From: Allohahella sp002354735
GTDB taxonomy: Bacteria; Pseudomonadota; Gammaproteobacteria; Pseudomonadales; Oleiphilaceae
DNA length: 64,000 bases
Reading direction: 5' to 3'
Assembly: GCF_047946665.1 (NCBI RefSeq)
Contig: NZ_CP172312.1
Coordinates: 3,596,001 to 3,660,000, forward strand
The position numbers were made by a program, and so were the translations under genes. Positions 32,148-41,613 of the stretch are shown piece by piece. The stretch's first letter is position 1. Each line of letters opens with the position of its first letter. A model generated the notes under the pieces. That model searched no databases. It saw nothing but the letters and a program-made list of their open reading frames with translations, and had not been told where the DNA came from.

Positions 32148-34271
32148 TCAGTGCCGCTTGTAGCGAGCCAGGCTGGTAACAACCTTCAGGTGCCTGAGCT
32201 TCCGCATCACGCGGGCCAGGTGATTTCTGCCCTGCACATTGAGCAGCACCTTGATGACGACATGACGGGCATTCTGCTCCATCACCTGAATATGTTCGAT
32301 ACTGCTCTCGGCCAGCGTAATGGTACTGGCCACTTCAGCTATGACACCGCGCTGCTTTTCGGCTTCGATGCGCAGCTCCACCACGAACTCGTCGGTGATG
32401 TTCTTGCCCCAGTGCAGCGGTATGAAATTGTCAGGATCTACCAGTAGTTCACGCAGGCGTTCACAGTCGGCGGCATGAATGACCATGCCCTTGCCTTCCT
32501 TCAGATAGCCGACGATGGGATCACCGGGAATCGGCTTACAACAGCGCGCGAAGGTAAGCACACTGTCTGCAGTGCCTTCAATCAACAGTGCCGAATGCGC
32601 CTCCTGCGACGGACCCTTCGGCACAACTTCATCGACACTGTCCGGAATACTCAGCAACTGACGCGCCACGATAAAGGGCATGCGGTTGCCAAGGCCAATT
32701 TCCTCGAGCATCTTATCAAGCCCGGTAAGCGAGTTGTGCTTCAGCACCAACGCGATCTGTGCGTCGCTGATGGACTCCAGTTTGTAGCCCAGGTCTTCCA
32801 GCGCCTTGTTGAGCAGCCGGTAGCCCAGGTCGCGCGCCTCTTCGAGCTGGATTTTCCTGAGATGATGGCGAACTGAACTTCTGGCCTTGCCGGTAACTGC
32901 GAAATCCATCCAGGCATCCTTCGGCATGGCGCCGGGGGTGGTGATGATCTCCACCGTCTGGCCGCTCTTCAGGCTGACACTCAGCGGCGCCAGATGCTTG
33001 TTGATGCGACAGGCAACTGCCGAATTACCGACATCGGTATGAATGGCATAGGCAAAATCGATCGGTGTGGCGCCAGCGGGCAATTCGAGAATTCGGCCCT
33101 TGGGCGTAAAGACATAGATCTCGTCCGGAAACAGGTCGATCTTGACGTGTTCAATGAAGTCGAGCGAGTCCGAGGTCTTCTCACGCAGTTCGAGCATTTC
33201 TGTGACCCACTTCTGCGCCCGTTTCTGCTGGTTATCAGCCAGGTCAGAACGTTTGTAGAGCCAGTGTGCAGCGATGCCCGACTTCGCGACCCGATCCATC
33301 TCCTCAGTGCGGATCTGCACTTCGATATTGACCTGCGAATTGAATAGCGTGGTATGCAGCGATTGATAGCCATTGGCCTTGGGCAGGGCGATGTAATCCT
33401 TGAAGCGACCAGGCAGCGGCTTGAACAGACTGTGGACCACGCCGAGTATGCGGTAACAGTCGTCCGTGCTTGAAGTCACCACTCGCAGCGCATACACGTC
33501 CATTATGTCCTGGAACGACGAACGCTTCAGCTTCATTTTCTGGTAGATGCTGTGAAGATGCTTCTCGCGGCCTTCCACCCGGGCCTGGATGCCCCTCTCA
33601 CGCAGGCTGGTTTCGAATGAGCGCTGGATCTCTTCGATGATGCCAATATGGTTACCGCGTAGCTTGCGTACCGCTTCCCGGATGTACTTGGCCCGCATCG
33701 GATACATGGCGCCAAAGCCGAGGTCCTCCAGCTCCGTGCTCACCGAATGGATACCGAGGCGATGCGCGATGGGTGCGTAGATATCGAGGGTTTCAGTTGC
33801 GATACGGCGACGCTTCTCAGGCTTCAAGGGACCAAGCGTTCGCATGTTGTGCAGGCGATCGGCGAGCTTGACGAGAATGACGCGGATATCGCGCGACATG
33901 GCCAGCGCCATCTTCTGAAAGTTCTCGGCCTGGGCTTCTGCGCGGGATTTGAATTCGATCTGGGTCAGCTTACTGACACCGTCCACGAGTTCGGCGACTT
34001 CGCGGCCAAACTGGCCATCGATGGCCTCTTTCGGGATACCGGTATCTTCGATGACATCATGCAGCAGGGCGGCCGCAAGGCACTCGCTATCCAGTTGCAG
34101 GTCTGCAAGGACATTGGCTACAGCGAGAGGGTGGGTAATATATTCTTCGCCACTCTGCCGATACTGGCCATCATGGGCCTGTTCGGCATAGTAGTAGGCA
34201 CGCCTGACCCGGTCCACTTCCTGTGGATCGAGATAGCTACCCAGTCGATCTGCGAGAATTTCAATGGTCAT
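32148..34271 (-). CDS. spoT: Bifunctional (p)ppGpp synthetase/hydrolase SpoT
   Basis: A 707-residue Rel/Spo homologue that makes and breaks (p)ppGpp. The HD hydrolase has THPLAVANVLADL and LLHDVIEDTG; the synthetase domain (about 240-350) contains YQSLHTTL; the TGS domain (about 385-445) begins IYVFTPKGRILELPAGATPI; the C-terminal ACT domain ends VVTSLARYKRH. The intact HD motif supports hydrolysis. It lies downstream of rpoZ in the usual gmk-rpoZ-spoT order. Confidence 0.98.
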   Translation of the reverse strand: MTIEILADRLGSYLDPQEVDRVRRAYYYAEQAHDGQYRQSGEEYITHPLAVANVLADLQLDSECLAAALLHDVIEDTGIPKEAIDGQFGREVAELVDGVSKLTQIEFKSRAEAQAENFQKMALAMSRDIRVILVKLADRLHNMRTLGPLKPEKRRRIATETLDIYAPIAHRLGIHSVSTELEDLGFGAMYPMRAKYIREAVRKLRGNHIGIIEEIQRSFETSLRERGIQARVEGREKHLHSIYQKMKLKRSSFQDIMDVYALRVVTSSTDDCYRILGVVHSLFKPLPGRFKDYIALPKANGYQSLHTTLFNSQVNIEVQIRTEEMDRVAKSGIAAHWLYKRSDLADNQQKRAQKWVTEMLELREKTSDSLDFIEHVKIDLFPDEIYVFTPKGRILELPAGATPIDFAYAIHTDVGNSAVACRINKHLAPLSVSLKSGQTVEIITTPGAMPKDAWMDFAVTGKARSSVRHHLRKIQLEEARDLGYRLLNKALEDLGYKLESISDAQIALVLKHNSLTGLDKMLEEIGLGNRMPFIVARQLLSIPDSVDEVVPKGPSQEAHSALLIEGTADSVLTFARCCKPIPGDPIVGYLKEGKGMVIHAADCERLRELLVDPDNFIPLHWGKNITDEFVVELRIEAEKQRGVIAEVASTITLAESSIEHIQVMEQNARHVVIKVLLNVQGRNHLARVMRKLRHLKVVTSLARYKRH

Positions 34272-34359
34272 GCGTAGGAATATAACGCAGACAGCCTGTC
34301 AGGCATAGACATGCATAACAGGCGCTGACATGACGTGCCTACATCAAGTTCTGGCAATC

Positions 34360-34569
34360 TCAGTCGTCGAGATCTTCTATGGTTTTCTTGGTGATGAGGC
34401 CCTTGGCAATTTCGCGCAGGGCAACCACGGTAACCTTGTCATTCTCCCAATCGACCTTGGCATCGCGCACGCCGTTGGCGAGCTGACGTGAACGCTTGGT
34501 CGCAAGCAGTACGAGTTCGAAGCGGTTTTCAACGTGATCAAGACAATCTTCGACAGTGACTCGAGCCAT
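34360..34569 (-). CDS. rpoZ: RNA polymerase omega subunit (short)
   Basis: The 69-residue omega subunit promotes RNA polymerase assembly and binds ppGpp at its interface with beta-prime. MARVTVEDCLDHVENRFEL and LATKRSRQLANG are diagnostic. The typical acidic C-terminal tail of about 20 residues is missing; the protein ends at KKTIEDLDD. In Pseudomonas the subunit is about 88 residues. It lies between gmk and spoT. Confidence 0.96.
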   Translation of the reverse strand: MARVTVEDCLDHVENRFELVLLATKRSRQLANGVRDAKVDWENDKVTVVALREIAKGLITKKTIEDLDD

Positions 34570-34629
34570 GAACAGGACCTTTGGGGAAATTAAACGGGCA
34601 CGAAGTGTACAACATTCAGGCCAGCTGTA

Positions 34630-35340
34630 TCAATGGCCGGTGTCGGCGCCACAGAGATCACTCAGTATGTCTGCCAAGGCAGGCGCCTGCCGGGCAAGAC
34701 TATGTCGCTCCGCCAGGAACACCGCAGCCAGGGCTTCCAGCGCCGTATCGAAGTCGTCGTTCACGATCAGATAGTCATATTCAGGATAATGCGTCATTTC
34801 CGAGGACGCCTTGCCAAGACGCTTCGCAACGACATCATCGGCATCCGACTTGCGATTGCGCAGCCGCGACTCCAGCACCGTGAGCGAGGGCGGGAGAATG
34901 AAAATCGACCTTGTTTCTGGTCTGAGCCGCCGGACCTGGGCGGCGCCCTGCCAGTCAATTTCAAGGATGACGTCGATACCGCCCTTGATTTGCTCATCAA
35001 CCCAGTCTGAACATGTGCCATAGAGGTTGCCAAAAACATCCGCCGATTCCAGAAATGCTCCGGCAGCCTGCCGTTCAAGGAAGTCCTGCTGGGTCACGAA
35101 ATGGTAGTGCTCACCGTCGACCTCACCCTGACGAGGCGCACGCGTCGTGTGGGAAACCGATACTTTAAGCTGCTTCTGACGCGCCAGCAGCGCCGTGACC
35201 AGACTCGTTTTGCCTGTCCCTGAAGGCGCAGAGATGACGAAGAGCTGCCCATGCACGCGACTGTCCGCAGGTCTCTCCACAGGATCGCCTGATGCTGGAT
35301 GAGCCTTGTCGTGAGATACTGGGGCTGATTTAGCGGTCAT
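34630..35340 (-). CDS. gmk: Guanylate kinase
   Basis: Phosphorylates GMP to GDP with ATP. The P-loop SAPSGTGKTSLV, the substrate segment TTRAPRQGEVDGEHYHFVT and IDWQGAAQVRR are all present. The frame is 236 residues, about 30 longer than usual, and begins at an ATG with no Shine-Dalgarno. An in-frame GTG at 35256 gives the standard length, so the N-terminal extension may not be translated. rpoZ lies 60 bp downstream. Confidence 0.96.
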   Translation of the reverse strand: MTAKSAPVSHDKAHPASGDPVERPADSRVHGQLFVISAPSGTGKTSLVTALLARQKQLKVSVSHTTRAPRQGEVDGEHYHFVTQQDFLERQAAGAFLESADVFGNLYGTCSDWVDEQIKGGIDVILEIDWQGAAQVRRLRPETRSIFILPPSLTVLESRLRNRKSDADDVVAKRLGKASSEMTHYPEYDYLIVNDDFDTALEALAAVFLAERHSLARQAPALADILSDLCGADTGH

Positions 35341-35503
35341 GATATTTGGCCGTATGACAGAATGTGGCTGATGGGCGACCGGACCCCTTTTGCGGATCGG
35401 CTGCTATGACGATATACAAGAATAGCCGGTCTTGGCCGGTTCGGGCCAGTCTGATGCGCCCAATCTCCCAGTTGACGAGAACTCCAGGATACATGTTGCT
35501 GAT

Positions 35504-35809
35504 ATGAATAAAGCTTATCCAGACGGTCTTGATGACCATGATCATGGGGCTGCCAGGACGACTTCAGAGCAGTCTGGTACGGACTTGGACGATCGACTGC
35601 AACAGCTCGAGACGGCACTGGCAGACCTACAAAGCCGATTTCTGTTTCAGGAGGACACGCTGCTGCAGCTCGACGATGCCCTGGTGGCGCAGCAGAACAC
35701 GATTGATCGCCTCGAAAAGATGCTGACCGATTTTGCCGACAAGGTGGACCAGCAGCTGCACGACCGACAGGGCGGATCACCAGAGCACGAAAAGCCACCG
35801 CACTATTGA
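35504..35809 (+). CDS. SlyX-like coiled-coil protein
   Basis: A 101-residue protein. Its second half matches SlyX: DDRLQQLETALADLQSRFLF, QEDTLLQLDDALVAQQNTID and a short acidic/basic tail ending PPHY. SlyX proteins are short coiled-coils of unknown function. The N-terminal 25 residues, rich in Asp and His, are not conserved. The start at 35504 is one of two possible; a longer frame opens at 35432. Confidence 0.78.
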   Translation: MNKAYPDGLDDHDHGAARTTSEQSGTDLDDRLQQLETALADLQSRFLFQEDTLLQLDDALVAQQNTIDRLEKMLTDFADKVDQQLHDRQGGSPEHEKPPHY

Positions 35810-35890
35810 GACGCCTGAGGTCTGCTGATTGACGCACCCAATCATAGTCGACGTATTCCTTAGCAAACGTCGGACGAAGAGGGTTTGAAG

Positions 35891-36688
35891 ATGGCAAAAA
35901 CCAGCATATTGCCGCCAGGGCGATTGTTGCAGATCCGGGAATGCACCATGGGTCTCGACCTCATGCACTACGTCGCTGCCTCCGCCTCGCCTTTCAGCGA
36001 CCGTTTCATCGGCCGACGTGCCTATAACGCCTTTCGGCGCCCGGTAAACAAGCGCACGGCGCTGCTGGTTCCCGGATTCGGTGGAGGCCCGCGTTCATTG
36101 TTTGCGCTCAAACAGACGGCTGAAGACGCGGGCTACCAGGCCTTCGACTGGGGCCTGGGCACCAATAACGGCGATGTTCGCCACTTCCTGCCCCTCGTAC
36201 AACAACGCCTGATCGAGCTTGCCGAACGAAGTGGGGAGCCGGTTACGCTGATTGGTTGGAGTCTGGGCGGTTACATCTCACGTGAGGTCGCCCGCGACCT
36301 GCCCCAGCACGTCCGTCAAGTCATTACCCTTGGCACACCGGTGGTTGGCGGCCCCCGGTACACCATCGTGGCCAAGTTCTACGAGAGACAAGGGCACGAT
36401 CTCGAAAAAATTGAAGCTGAAATCAAGGCGCGGTACGACGACCCGATTCAGGTGCCTGTGAAAGCCATCTATTCGAAACGCGATGGCGTCGTCTCCTGGG
36501 AAGCCTGCATCGACCACTGGACCCCTGACATCGAACATATTGAAGTCCGTCAGGCGCATCTCGGGCTCGGCTTCTCACCTTCTGTCAACCGCATCGTCAG
36601 CCGTCTGCTGACGGCAGCCGACAAGCTATCGGAAGTATCGGAGCCGAAAAATTCCAGCGCGATGTCGAACGTCGTTAGTGGTGGCTGA
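35891..36688 (+). CDS. Alpha/beta hydrolase fold protein
   Basis: A 265-residue lipase-like alpha/beta hydrolase. GWSLGG holds the nucleophile Ser, PGFGGGPRSL forms the oxyanion loop, KRDGVVSWEAC provides the Asp region and AHLGL the His. The ATG at 35891 has GAGGG upstream; an ATG at 35948 starts nearer the conserved part. No signal peptide is evident. The substrate is not known. Confidence 0.85.
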   Translation: MAKTSILPPGRLLQIRECTMGLDLMHYVAASASPFSDRFIGRRAYNAFRRPVNKRTALLVPGFGGGPRSLFALKQTAEDAGYQAFDWGLGTNNGDVRHFLPLVQQRLIELAERSGEPVTLIGWSLGGYISREVARDLPQHVRQVITLGTPVVGGPRYTIVAKFYERQGHDLEKIEAEIKARYDDPIQVPVKAIYSKRDGVVSWEACIDHWTPDIEHIEVRQAHLGLGFSPSVNRIVSRLLTAADKLSEVSEPKNSSAMSNVVSGG

Positions 36689-36872
36689 CGTACGATGCTC
36701 CCGTGCACCGTTTTAAGTTATTAATTTTTAAAGCATGAACGCGACATTACAAATTCATTACAGCGTAGGTAATTGCCGAAGTTTGTTAATCACTACGCCT
36801 TATCGGCGGCGTAGCAATTGGGTGAGTTACGGAAGTTCAACCCAAAACAGCGATTATCGAACTGGAGTTACT

Positions 36873-37388
36873 ATGAACATTAAAGGGAAATTCGCAATTG
36901 CCGCCCTGTGCAGCGGCCTGTCAGTTGGCGCCGTTGCTGAACCGCAGACCGGAGATATGCTTTTGACACTCGCTGGCTCGGGTGCAAGTAACAAGGATTT
37001 CGAGGCGAATGTTTTCAATCTGAGCTTCGACTACGGTAAGTTCATGTCACCGGAATCTGTTGTCGGCGTGCGCCAGAGCGTCGGCATTGCTGATACCGGC
37101 GACGACAATAACTGGAATGCTGCAACCCGAATCTTCTATGACTACCACTTTGGAACCACGCAATGGCGTCCGTTCGTAGGTGCGAACATTGGTGGTGTCT
37201 ACGGTGATGGCATTGAAGAAACCGGTTTCGCCGGCCCCGAGGCTGGCGTGAAGTACTTCGTCAAAGATGACACCTTTGTTCAGCTACAGGCCGAATATCA
37301 GTTCTTCTTTGATTCCAGCGATGAGGCCCAGGACAACTTCGACGACGGTTCGTTCGTTTACAGCCTCGGTATGGGTATAACCTTCTAA
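36873..37388 (+). CDS. Small outer-membrane beta-barrel protein
   Basis: A 171-residue protein with a signal peptide (to about residue 22, ...SVGAVA). Alternating strands such as NVFNLSFDYGKFMSPESVVG, YDYHFGTTQWRPFVGANIGG and AEYQFFFDSS and a C-terminal aromatic end (GMGITF) mark an eight-stranded OmpA/OmpW-like barrel. The longer frame is rejected because ATG 36873 is preceded by GGAG and begins the signal peptide. A strong terminator follows, so it is monocistronic. Confidence 0.85.
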   Translation: MNIKGKFAIAALCSGLSVGAVAEPQTGDMLLTLAGSGASNKDFEANVFNLSFDYGKFMSPESVVGVRQSVGIADTGDDNNWNAATRIFYDYHFGTTQWRPFVGANIGGVYGDGIEETGFAGPEAGVKYFVKDDTFVQLQAEYQFFFDSSDEAQDNFDDGSFVYSLGMGITF

Positions 37389-37406
37389 GGTTTTCCCTGC
37401 TGATAG

Positions 37407-37443
37407 AAAGGCCGTTACTGTTAGTCAGTAATGGCCTTTTTTT
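37407..37443 (+). terminator. Rho-independent terminator
   Basis: Arms GGCCGTTACTG and CAGTAATGGCC (one mismatched pair) with a short loop, followed by seven T, 18 bp after the outer-membrane protein gene. Confidence 0.92.
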
Positions 37444-37463
37444 ATGGCCACGCCTGAATCAGG

Positions 37464-38330
37464 CTACTCGATGTTCTGGATCTGTTCTCGCATCTGCTCG
37501 ATCAGCACCTTGATCTCCACCGCCTGCTGACTGGTCGAACTGGCAAGCGATTTGGAGGACAGGGTATTGGCTTCGCGGTTGAGCTCCTGCATAAGGAAAT
37601 CGAGACGACGGCCAACCGGTTCGTTCTTCACCAGATTATTGCCAATTTCCTTGAGATGGGACTCCAGCCTATCGAGCTCTTCAGCCACGTCGGCTTTCTG
37701 CAGCATGATCACGAGCTCCTGCTCAATACGATGATCGTCAATCTGCTCCTGAAGGTCGGCAATCCGTGCACGTATGGCATCAGCCTGACGGTCCATGATG
37801 GTGGGCAGTTGATCACGCACGGCACGAACCTGGGCGCGGATGCCATCGATCCGGGATTCGATCATGGGCAGTATGCGGGCACCTTCGCGAGCACGCATGG
37901 CGCATAGCTCTTCCAGCGCCTCTGCAAACAGCGTGAGCGCATCCTGCTGTATCGACTCCAGATCTTCTTCAGTACGCTGCCACACGCCGGGGAACTGAAG
38001 TATGTCGAGCGCGCTGATATGGGCGGGGTTGTCGAGGATACGGGCGATTCGATCCATGGCCCCATGAAGCTCAGTGACGAGTTCGAGATTAAGCTCGATG
38101 GGCTGTACCTCTCCGGAAGAGGCTTCGTAGCGCAGCATGCACTCCAGCTTCCCTCTCTGCACATGACTACGCATGATGGAGCGAAGCTCGGTATCGATCT
38201 CCCGAAAGCCGTCTGGCAGGCGTATCGAAGGCTCCAGATAGCGATGGTTCACCGACCTGAGCTCCCACACCAGTGTGCCGGACTCGGTCTGAGATTCCTT
38301 TCTGGCATACGCCGTCATGCTGTTCAGCAT
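37464..38330 (-). CDS. yicC: YicC family endoribonuclease
   Basis: A 288-residue YicC protein, a conserved RNase of the YicC/YloC family. The start MLNSMTAYARKE and RSVNHRYLEPSIRLPDGFRE are diagnostic; EPVGRRLDFLMQELNREANT and the closing VLIEQMREQIQNIE complete the family pattern. It lies divergent from rph, as in Pseudomonas. GGAG sits 7 bases before the ATG. Confidence 0.95.
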   Translation of the reverse strand: MLNSMTAYARKESQTESGTLVWELRSVNHRYLEPSIRLPDGFREIDTELRSIMRSHVQRGKLECMLRYEASSGEVQPIELNLELVTELHGAMDRIARILDNPAHISALDILQFPGVWQRTEEDLESIQQDALTLFAEALEELCAMRAREGARILPMIESRIDGIRAQVRAVRDQLPTIMDRQADAIRARIADLQEQIDDHRIEQELVIMLQKADVAEELDRLESHLKEIGNNLVKNEPVGRRLDFLMQELNREANTLSSKSLASSTSQQAVEIKVLIEQMREQIQNIE

Positions 38331-38453
38331 CGTTTGCTCCAGTTGTTGTTATGGCTGCTTCAGCGATCATACAGTCGCGCGAGATGGCCTGCCATAGCCG
38401 GCAGATCATCATGAGCACCATGCCCCCATGGCCGGGATAGGCTGGCAACGCTG

Positions 38454-38462
38454 TGGTATGAT
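38454..38462 (+). promoter_or_regulatory. Possible extended -10 promoter of rph
   Basis: TGGTATGAT combines a TGn extension with a near-consensus -10 hexamer, about 70 bp before the rph start codon. No good -35 box is visible. Confidence 0.3.
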
Positions 38463-38532
38463 AGCGTCCCCATCGCGGAAGTCAGCGTCAAGGGCTTCCG
38501 GAAATGAACACTGAACAGAGAAACGAGACGAT

Positions 38533-39249
38533 ATGCGCCCAAGCGGACGACAGAACGACGAAACCAGAGCAATTACCATTCAGCGACAGTTCACGAAGCA
38601 TGCCGAGGGCTCGGTTCTCGTTTCTTTCGGCGACACCAAAGTGATTTGCACTGCGACCATCGAAGCAGGTGTGCCGCGTTTTCTGCGTGGTGAAGATCAG
38701 GGCTGGTTGACGGCTGAATACAGCATGTTGCCGCGCTCGACCAACACGCGTAATCAGCGAGAGGCCGCAAGGGGCAAGCAAGGTGGTCGAACGGTGGAAA
38801 TTCAGCGACTAATTGGCCGAGCGCTTCGTTCCGCCGTCGATATGAAAAAGATGCCGAATGTGTCGATCACACTGGATTGTGACGTCATCCAGGCTGACGG
38901 CGGCACCAGAACGGCGTCGATTACCGGTGCTTATGTTGCGCTTGCCGACGCCATCGCTTTCGGTATGGCAAAAGGCCTGCTGAAGAAGAACCCGCTCGTG
39001 CACAAGGTGGCTGCGATTTCTGTAGGCGTGGTCGGCGGCGTACCGGTGCTGGATCTCGACTACGTCGAGGATTCGAAGGCAGATACAGATATGAATATCG
39101 TCATGACCAGCGCAGGCGGCTTCGTTGAAGTGCAGGGCACTGCCGAAGCAGAACCCTTCACTGGCGCCCAGTTTGCCGAGATGTTGAAGCTGGCGGAGGT
39201 GGGCTGCCGTCACATCTTCGAAGTGCAGGAAGCCGCGCTGAACAGCTAG
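38533..39249 (+). CDS. rph: Ribonuclease PH
   Basis: A 238-residue phosphorolytic 3'-5' exoribonuclease that trims the 3' ends of tRNA precursors. The start MRPSGRQNDETRAITIQR, GEDQGWLTAEYSMLPRST, the Arg-rich NQREAARGKQGGRTVEIQRL and CDVIQADGGTRTASITG are all present. Length is exactly typical. The end overlaps crc by 4 bp convergently. Confidence 0.97.
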   Translation: MRPSGRQNDETRAITIQRQFTKHAEGSVLVSFGDTKVICTATIEAGVPRFLRGEDQGWLTAEYSMLPRSTNTRNQREAARGKQGGRTVEIQRLIGRALRSAVDMKKMPNVSITLDCDVIQADGGTRTASITGAYVALADAIAFGMAKGLLKKNPLVHKVAAISVGVVGGVPVLDLDYVEDSKADTDMNIVMTSAGGFVEVQGTAEAEPFTGAQFAEMLKLAEVGCRHIFEVQEAALNS

Positions 39250-40019
39250 TAAGGAATGTCGTAATCTACGACGACCGGAAAGTGATCCGAAAAGGTTGCG
39301 TTCCGGTCAATCCAGGCCGCTTCAACGGTACCCGCCAGTCCTGGCGAGGCGATCTGATAGTCGACCCGAATACCAGGCTTACGCTTCGACATGGCACAGG
39401 CTTCTGGCTGCCAGCTGAACTCTGAAGTACCTTTCTCCACAGCCCGGAAGCTGTCGATATACGCCATCTCGTCAAAGATCTTGTCCAGCATCGCCCGCTC
39501 CGGCCCCAGGAAACCGGAAAGCTCCGTCTTATGGAAGATCGGATCCGCGTCCGTGACCAGGTGCGCTGTCTGCAGATTACCGCAGAACAGGAACTGTCGA
39601 CGCTTGCGCAGCGTCTTGTTCAAATGCGCTGTAAAAGCCTCGAGAAAATCGTTTTTCATATCCTGCAACGGCGGATTCGTCAGCGCGTCCGGCAGAAGGA
39701 AAGACGACACACTGACCGCATCGAAGTCAGCCTGTAAGAAGGCGCCACGCATGTCGGCCTGTGGATAGGCAAAGCCCATCATGATGGCCTTCGGCACCTG
39801 GCGTGTGTAGATGCCTACGCCACCGTCTTCAAGATTTTCACCATCGAGGAAATAGCCTTCATAGCCATCCGGTCTATACGGACCGTCTTCGAGTTCATAA
39901 ACCCGCATACGGTGATCCTGAATACAGATGACGTCAGCATCAGCTCCCTTTATCCAGTCGAAAAAACCCGCTTCGATTGCTCGTTGCAGACCGTTCAGAC
40001 TGACCGTCACAACCCTCAT
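39246..40019 (-). CDS. crc: Crc-type catabolite repression control protein
   Basis: A 257-residue protein with the exonuclease III-like fold, encoded next to rph and pyrE as Crc is in Pseudomonas. The active-site positions of ExoIII are changed: the Glu of the ExoIII LQE motif is Asp in ICIQDHR, and the GDFN motif reads GNLQ, while the late SDHFPVVVDY is kept. This loss of catalytic residues fits Crc, which acts with Hfq to repress translation of catabolic mRNAs. It is divergent from pyrE with a 90-bp gap. Confidence 0.85.
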   Translation of the reverse strand: MRVVTVSLNGLQRAIEAGFFDWIKGADADVICIQDHRMRVYELEDGPYRPDGYEGYFLDGENLEDGGVGIYTRQVPKAIMMGFAYPQADMRGAFLQADFDAVSVSSFLLPDALTNPPLQDMKNDFLEAFTAHLNKTLRKRRQFLFCGNLQTAHLVTDADPIFHKTELSGFLGPERAMLDKIFDEMAYIDSFRAVEKGTSEFSWQPEACAMSKRKPGIRVDYQIASPGLAGTVEAAWIDRNATFSDHFPVVVDYDIPY

Positions 40020-40109
40020 CCGATGTCACCTGTCCATTATTCGGTGTATGATACTAAACTTCATTTCTATTCATCAGTTCTATTCAGATTCGTCTTCAAT
40101 TACAAGTAT

Positions 40110-40763
40110 ATGCATAATTTTCAGAAAAACTTCATCGAATTTGCCATTCATTGCCAAGCCTTGCGCTTCGGGCGCTTCACGCTGAAATCGGGCCGAATCA
40201 GTCCGTATTTTTTCAACGCAGGTGCTTTTAACACATCAGGCGCGCTGGCGCAGCTGGGAAGTTTCTACGCCAAAGCGCTGCAGGTTTCCAGCCAGCAATT
40301 CGATGGACTCTTCGGACCTGCATATAAGGGCATCCCCCTGGCCACTTCAATGGGCGTGGCTCTTTACCGCGACCACGGACTCGATTTGCCAGTGACCTTC
40401 AACAGGAAAGAGGCCAAAGCACATGGAGAAGGCGGCGTACTCGTCGGTGCCCCTCTGAAGGGCCGGATTCTTATTGTCGACGATGTCATCACTGCCGGTA
40501 CTGCCATCCGTGAGTCCATCACCATCATTCGTGATTCGGGCGCCGAAGCAGCTGGGGTGCTGGTTGCCCTTGACCGCCAGGAAACCGGCCCCGACAGCAA
40601 GCAACGCCTCTCAGCGATCGCTGCCGTGACTCAGGAATTCGGCATTCCCGTCACACCTATCATTACCCTTGCCCAAATTCTCGACTACCTCAACGAGCAT
40701 CCGGATCTGGGCGAGCACCGCGATGCCGTGGCGGCATACAGGGCAAATTACGGCGCCGCCTGA
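40110..40763 (+). CDS. pyrE: Orotate phosphoribosyltransferase
   Basis: A 217-residue enzyme that converts orotate and PRPP to OMP in pyrimidine synthesis. The PRPP loop ILIVDDVITAGTAIRESI is intact, with FTLKSGRISPYFFNAGAF near the start, FGPAYKGIPLA and FNRKEAKAHGEGG. ATG 40110 gives the normal N-terminus; the longer upstream frame runs into crc. Confidence 0.97.
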   Translation: MHNFQKNFIEFAIHCQALRFGRFTLKSGRISPYFFNAGAFNTSGALAQLGSFYAKALQVSSQQFDGLFGPAYKGIPLATSMGVALYRDHGLDLPVTFNRKEAKAHGEGGVLVGAPLKGRILIVDDVITAGTAIRESITIIRDSGAEAAGVLVALDRQETGPDSKQRLSAIAAVTQEFGIPVTPIITLAQILDYLNEHPDLGEHRDAVAAYRANYGAA

Positions 40764-40869
40764 CCCGCGCCGGCAGGCTTCGCCATCCGCTGGCGTGGCC
40801 GCTTTGACTGTCCTGTACTACACTCAGAATCTGACACCAATTCAAACTGGCCAGGATTCCGACCTCACC

Positions 40870-41529
40870 ATGACAGCACCGTTGTACGCCGCTGGCGCTG
40901 CCTTGCGCCGCTGGCAGATGCTCACACTGGTCATATTGACCTGCCTGCTGGCGCCGCCGTTGCAAGCTGAAGTCGTTTACTATCGCTACAAGGACGCCAA
41001 CGGCATGACCGTGCTCGGCAGCTCCGTCCCCCCGGAACTGGCCCGGCAGGGTTATCAGGTCGTCAATATTCGCGGCCGGGTCATTCGTGAGATCGCACCG
41101 GCACTCACTGAGGATGAACTAGCTGAGAAGGAGCGACTGCAACGTGAAGCCGCAGAAGCCCGACGAAAGCAGATCGAGCGACGCGAGCAGGATCGTGCAT
41201 TACTTCAGCTGTATCGCACGCCGGCAGACGCCGAGCGGGCCAGGGATCGACGCCTGCAGGAACTGGACGCGCTCATTCAGTTCAAAAAGAACCACCTCAG
41301 TTCACTAAGCAAAGATCTCTTGCAGTATGAAGCAAAGGCTGCCGAGATAGAACGCCTCGGCAGACAGATCCCCCAAGCCGTACTCATTGATATTGATCGC
41401 ACTCAGAAGAGCATCGGAACCCTTGAAACTGAGATCATGGAAGCTGAGCGTCAGGCTACTACTGTGAATGCAGAGTTCGTCGCCATTATTTCACGACTAC
41501 AATATCTGCAGACTCTGCAGAGTCAATAA
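40870..41529 (+). CDS. DUF4124 domain protein with coiled coil
   Basis: A 219-residue exported protein. The signal peptide (about 1-34) ends PPLQA. The DUF4124 part (VVYYRYKDANGMTVLGSSVP) follows, then a long coiled coil (about residues 75-210) rich in Glu/Arg/Gln. Function unknown. It lies 106 bp downstream of pyrE, as in other pseudomonads, and is followed by a terminator hairpin. Confidence 0.85.
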   Translation: MTAPLYAAGAALRRWQMLTLVILTCLLAPPLQAEVVYYRYKDANGMTVLGSSVPPELARQGYQVVNIRGRVIREIAPALTEDELAEKERLQREAAEARRKQIERREQDRALLQLYRTPADAERARDRRLQELDALIQFKKNHLSSLSKDLLQYEAKAAEIERLGRQIPQAVLIDIDRTQKSIGTLETEIMEAERQATTVNAEFVAIISRLQYLQTLQSQ

Positions 41530-41531
41530 AA

Positions 41532-41553
41532 AGCCGGGCAAAACCCGGCTCTT
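41532..41553 (+). terminator. Terminator-like stem-loop
   Basis: A perfect 7-bp stem (AGCCGGG and CCCGGCT) with a five-base loop, two bases after the DUF4124 stop codon. The following T-tract is short (CTTCAT). Confidence 0.7.
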
Positions 41554-41613
41554 CATGCTCGCTTCGAATGCAAGCCATGCAGACTGGCAATCAACCAGCC
41601 TGCAAGCTCAGCA

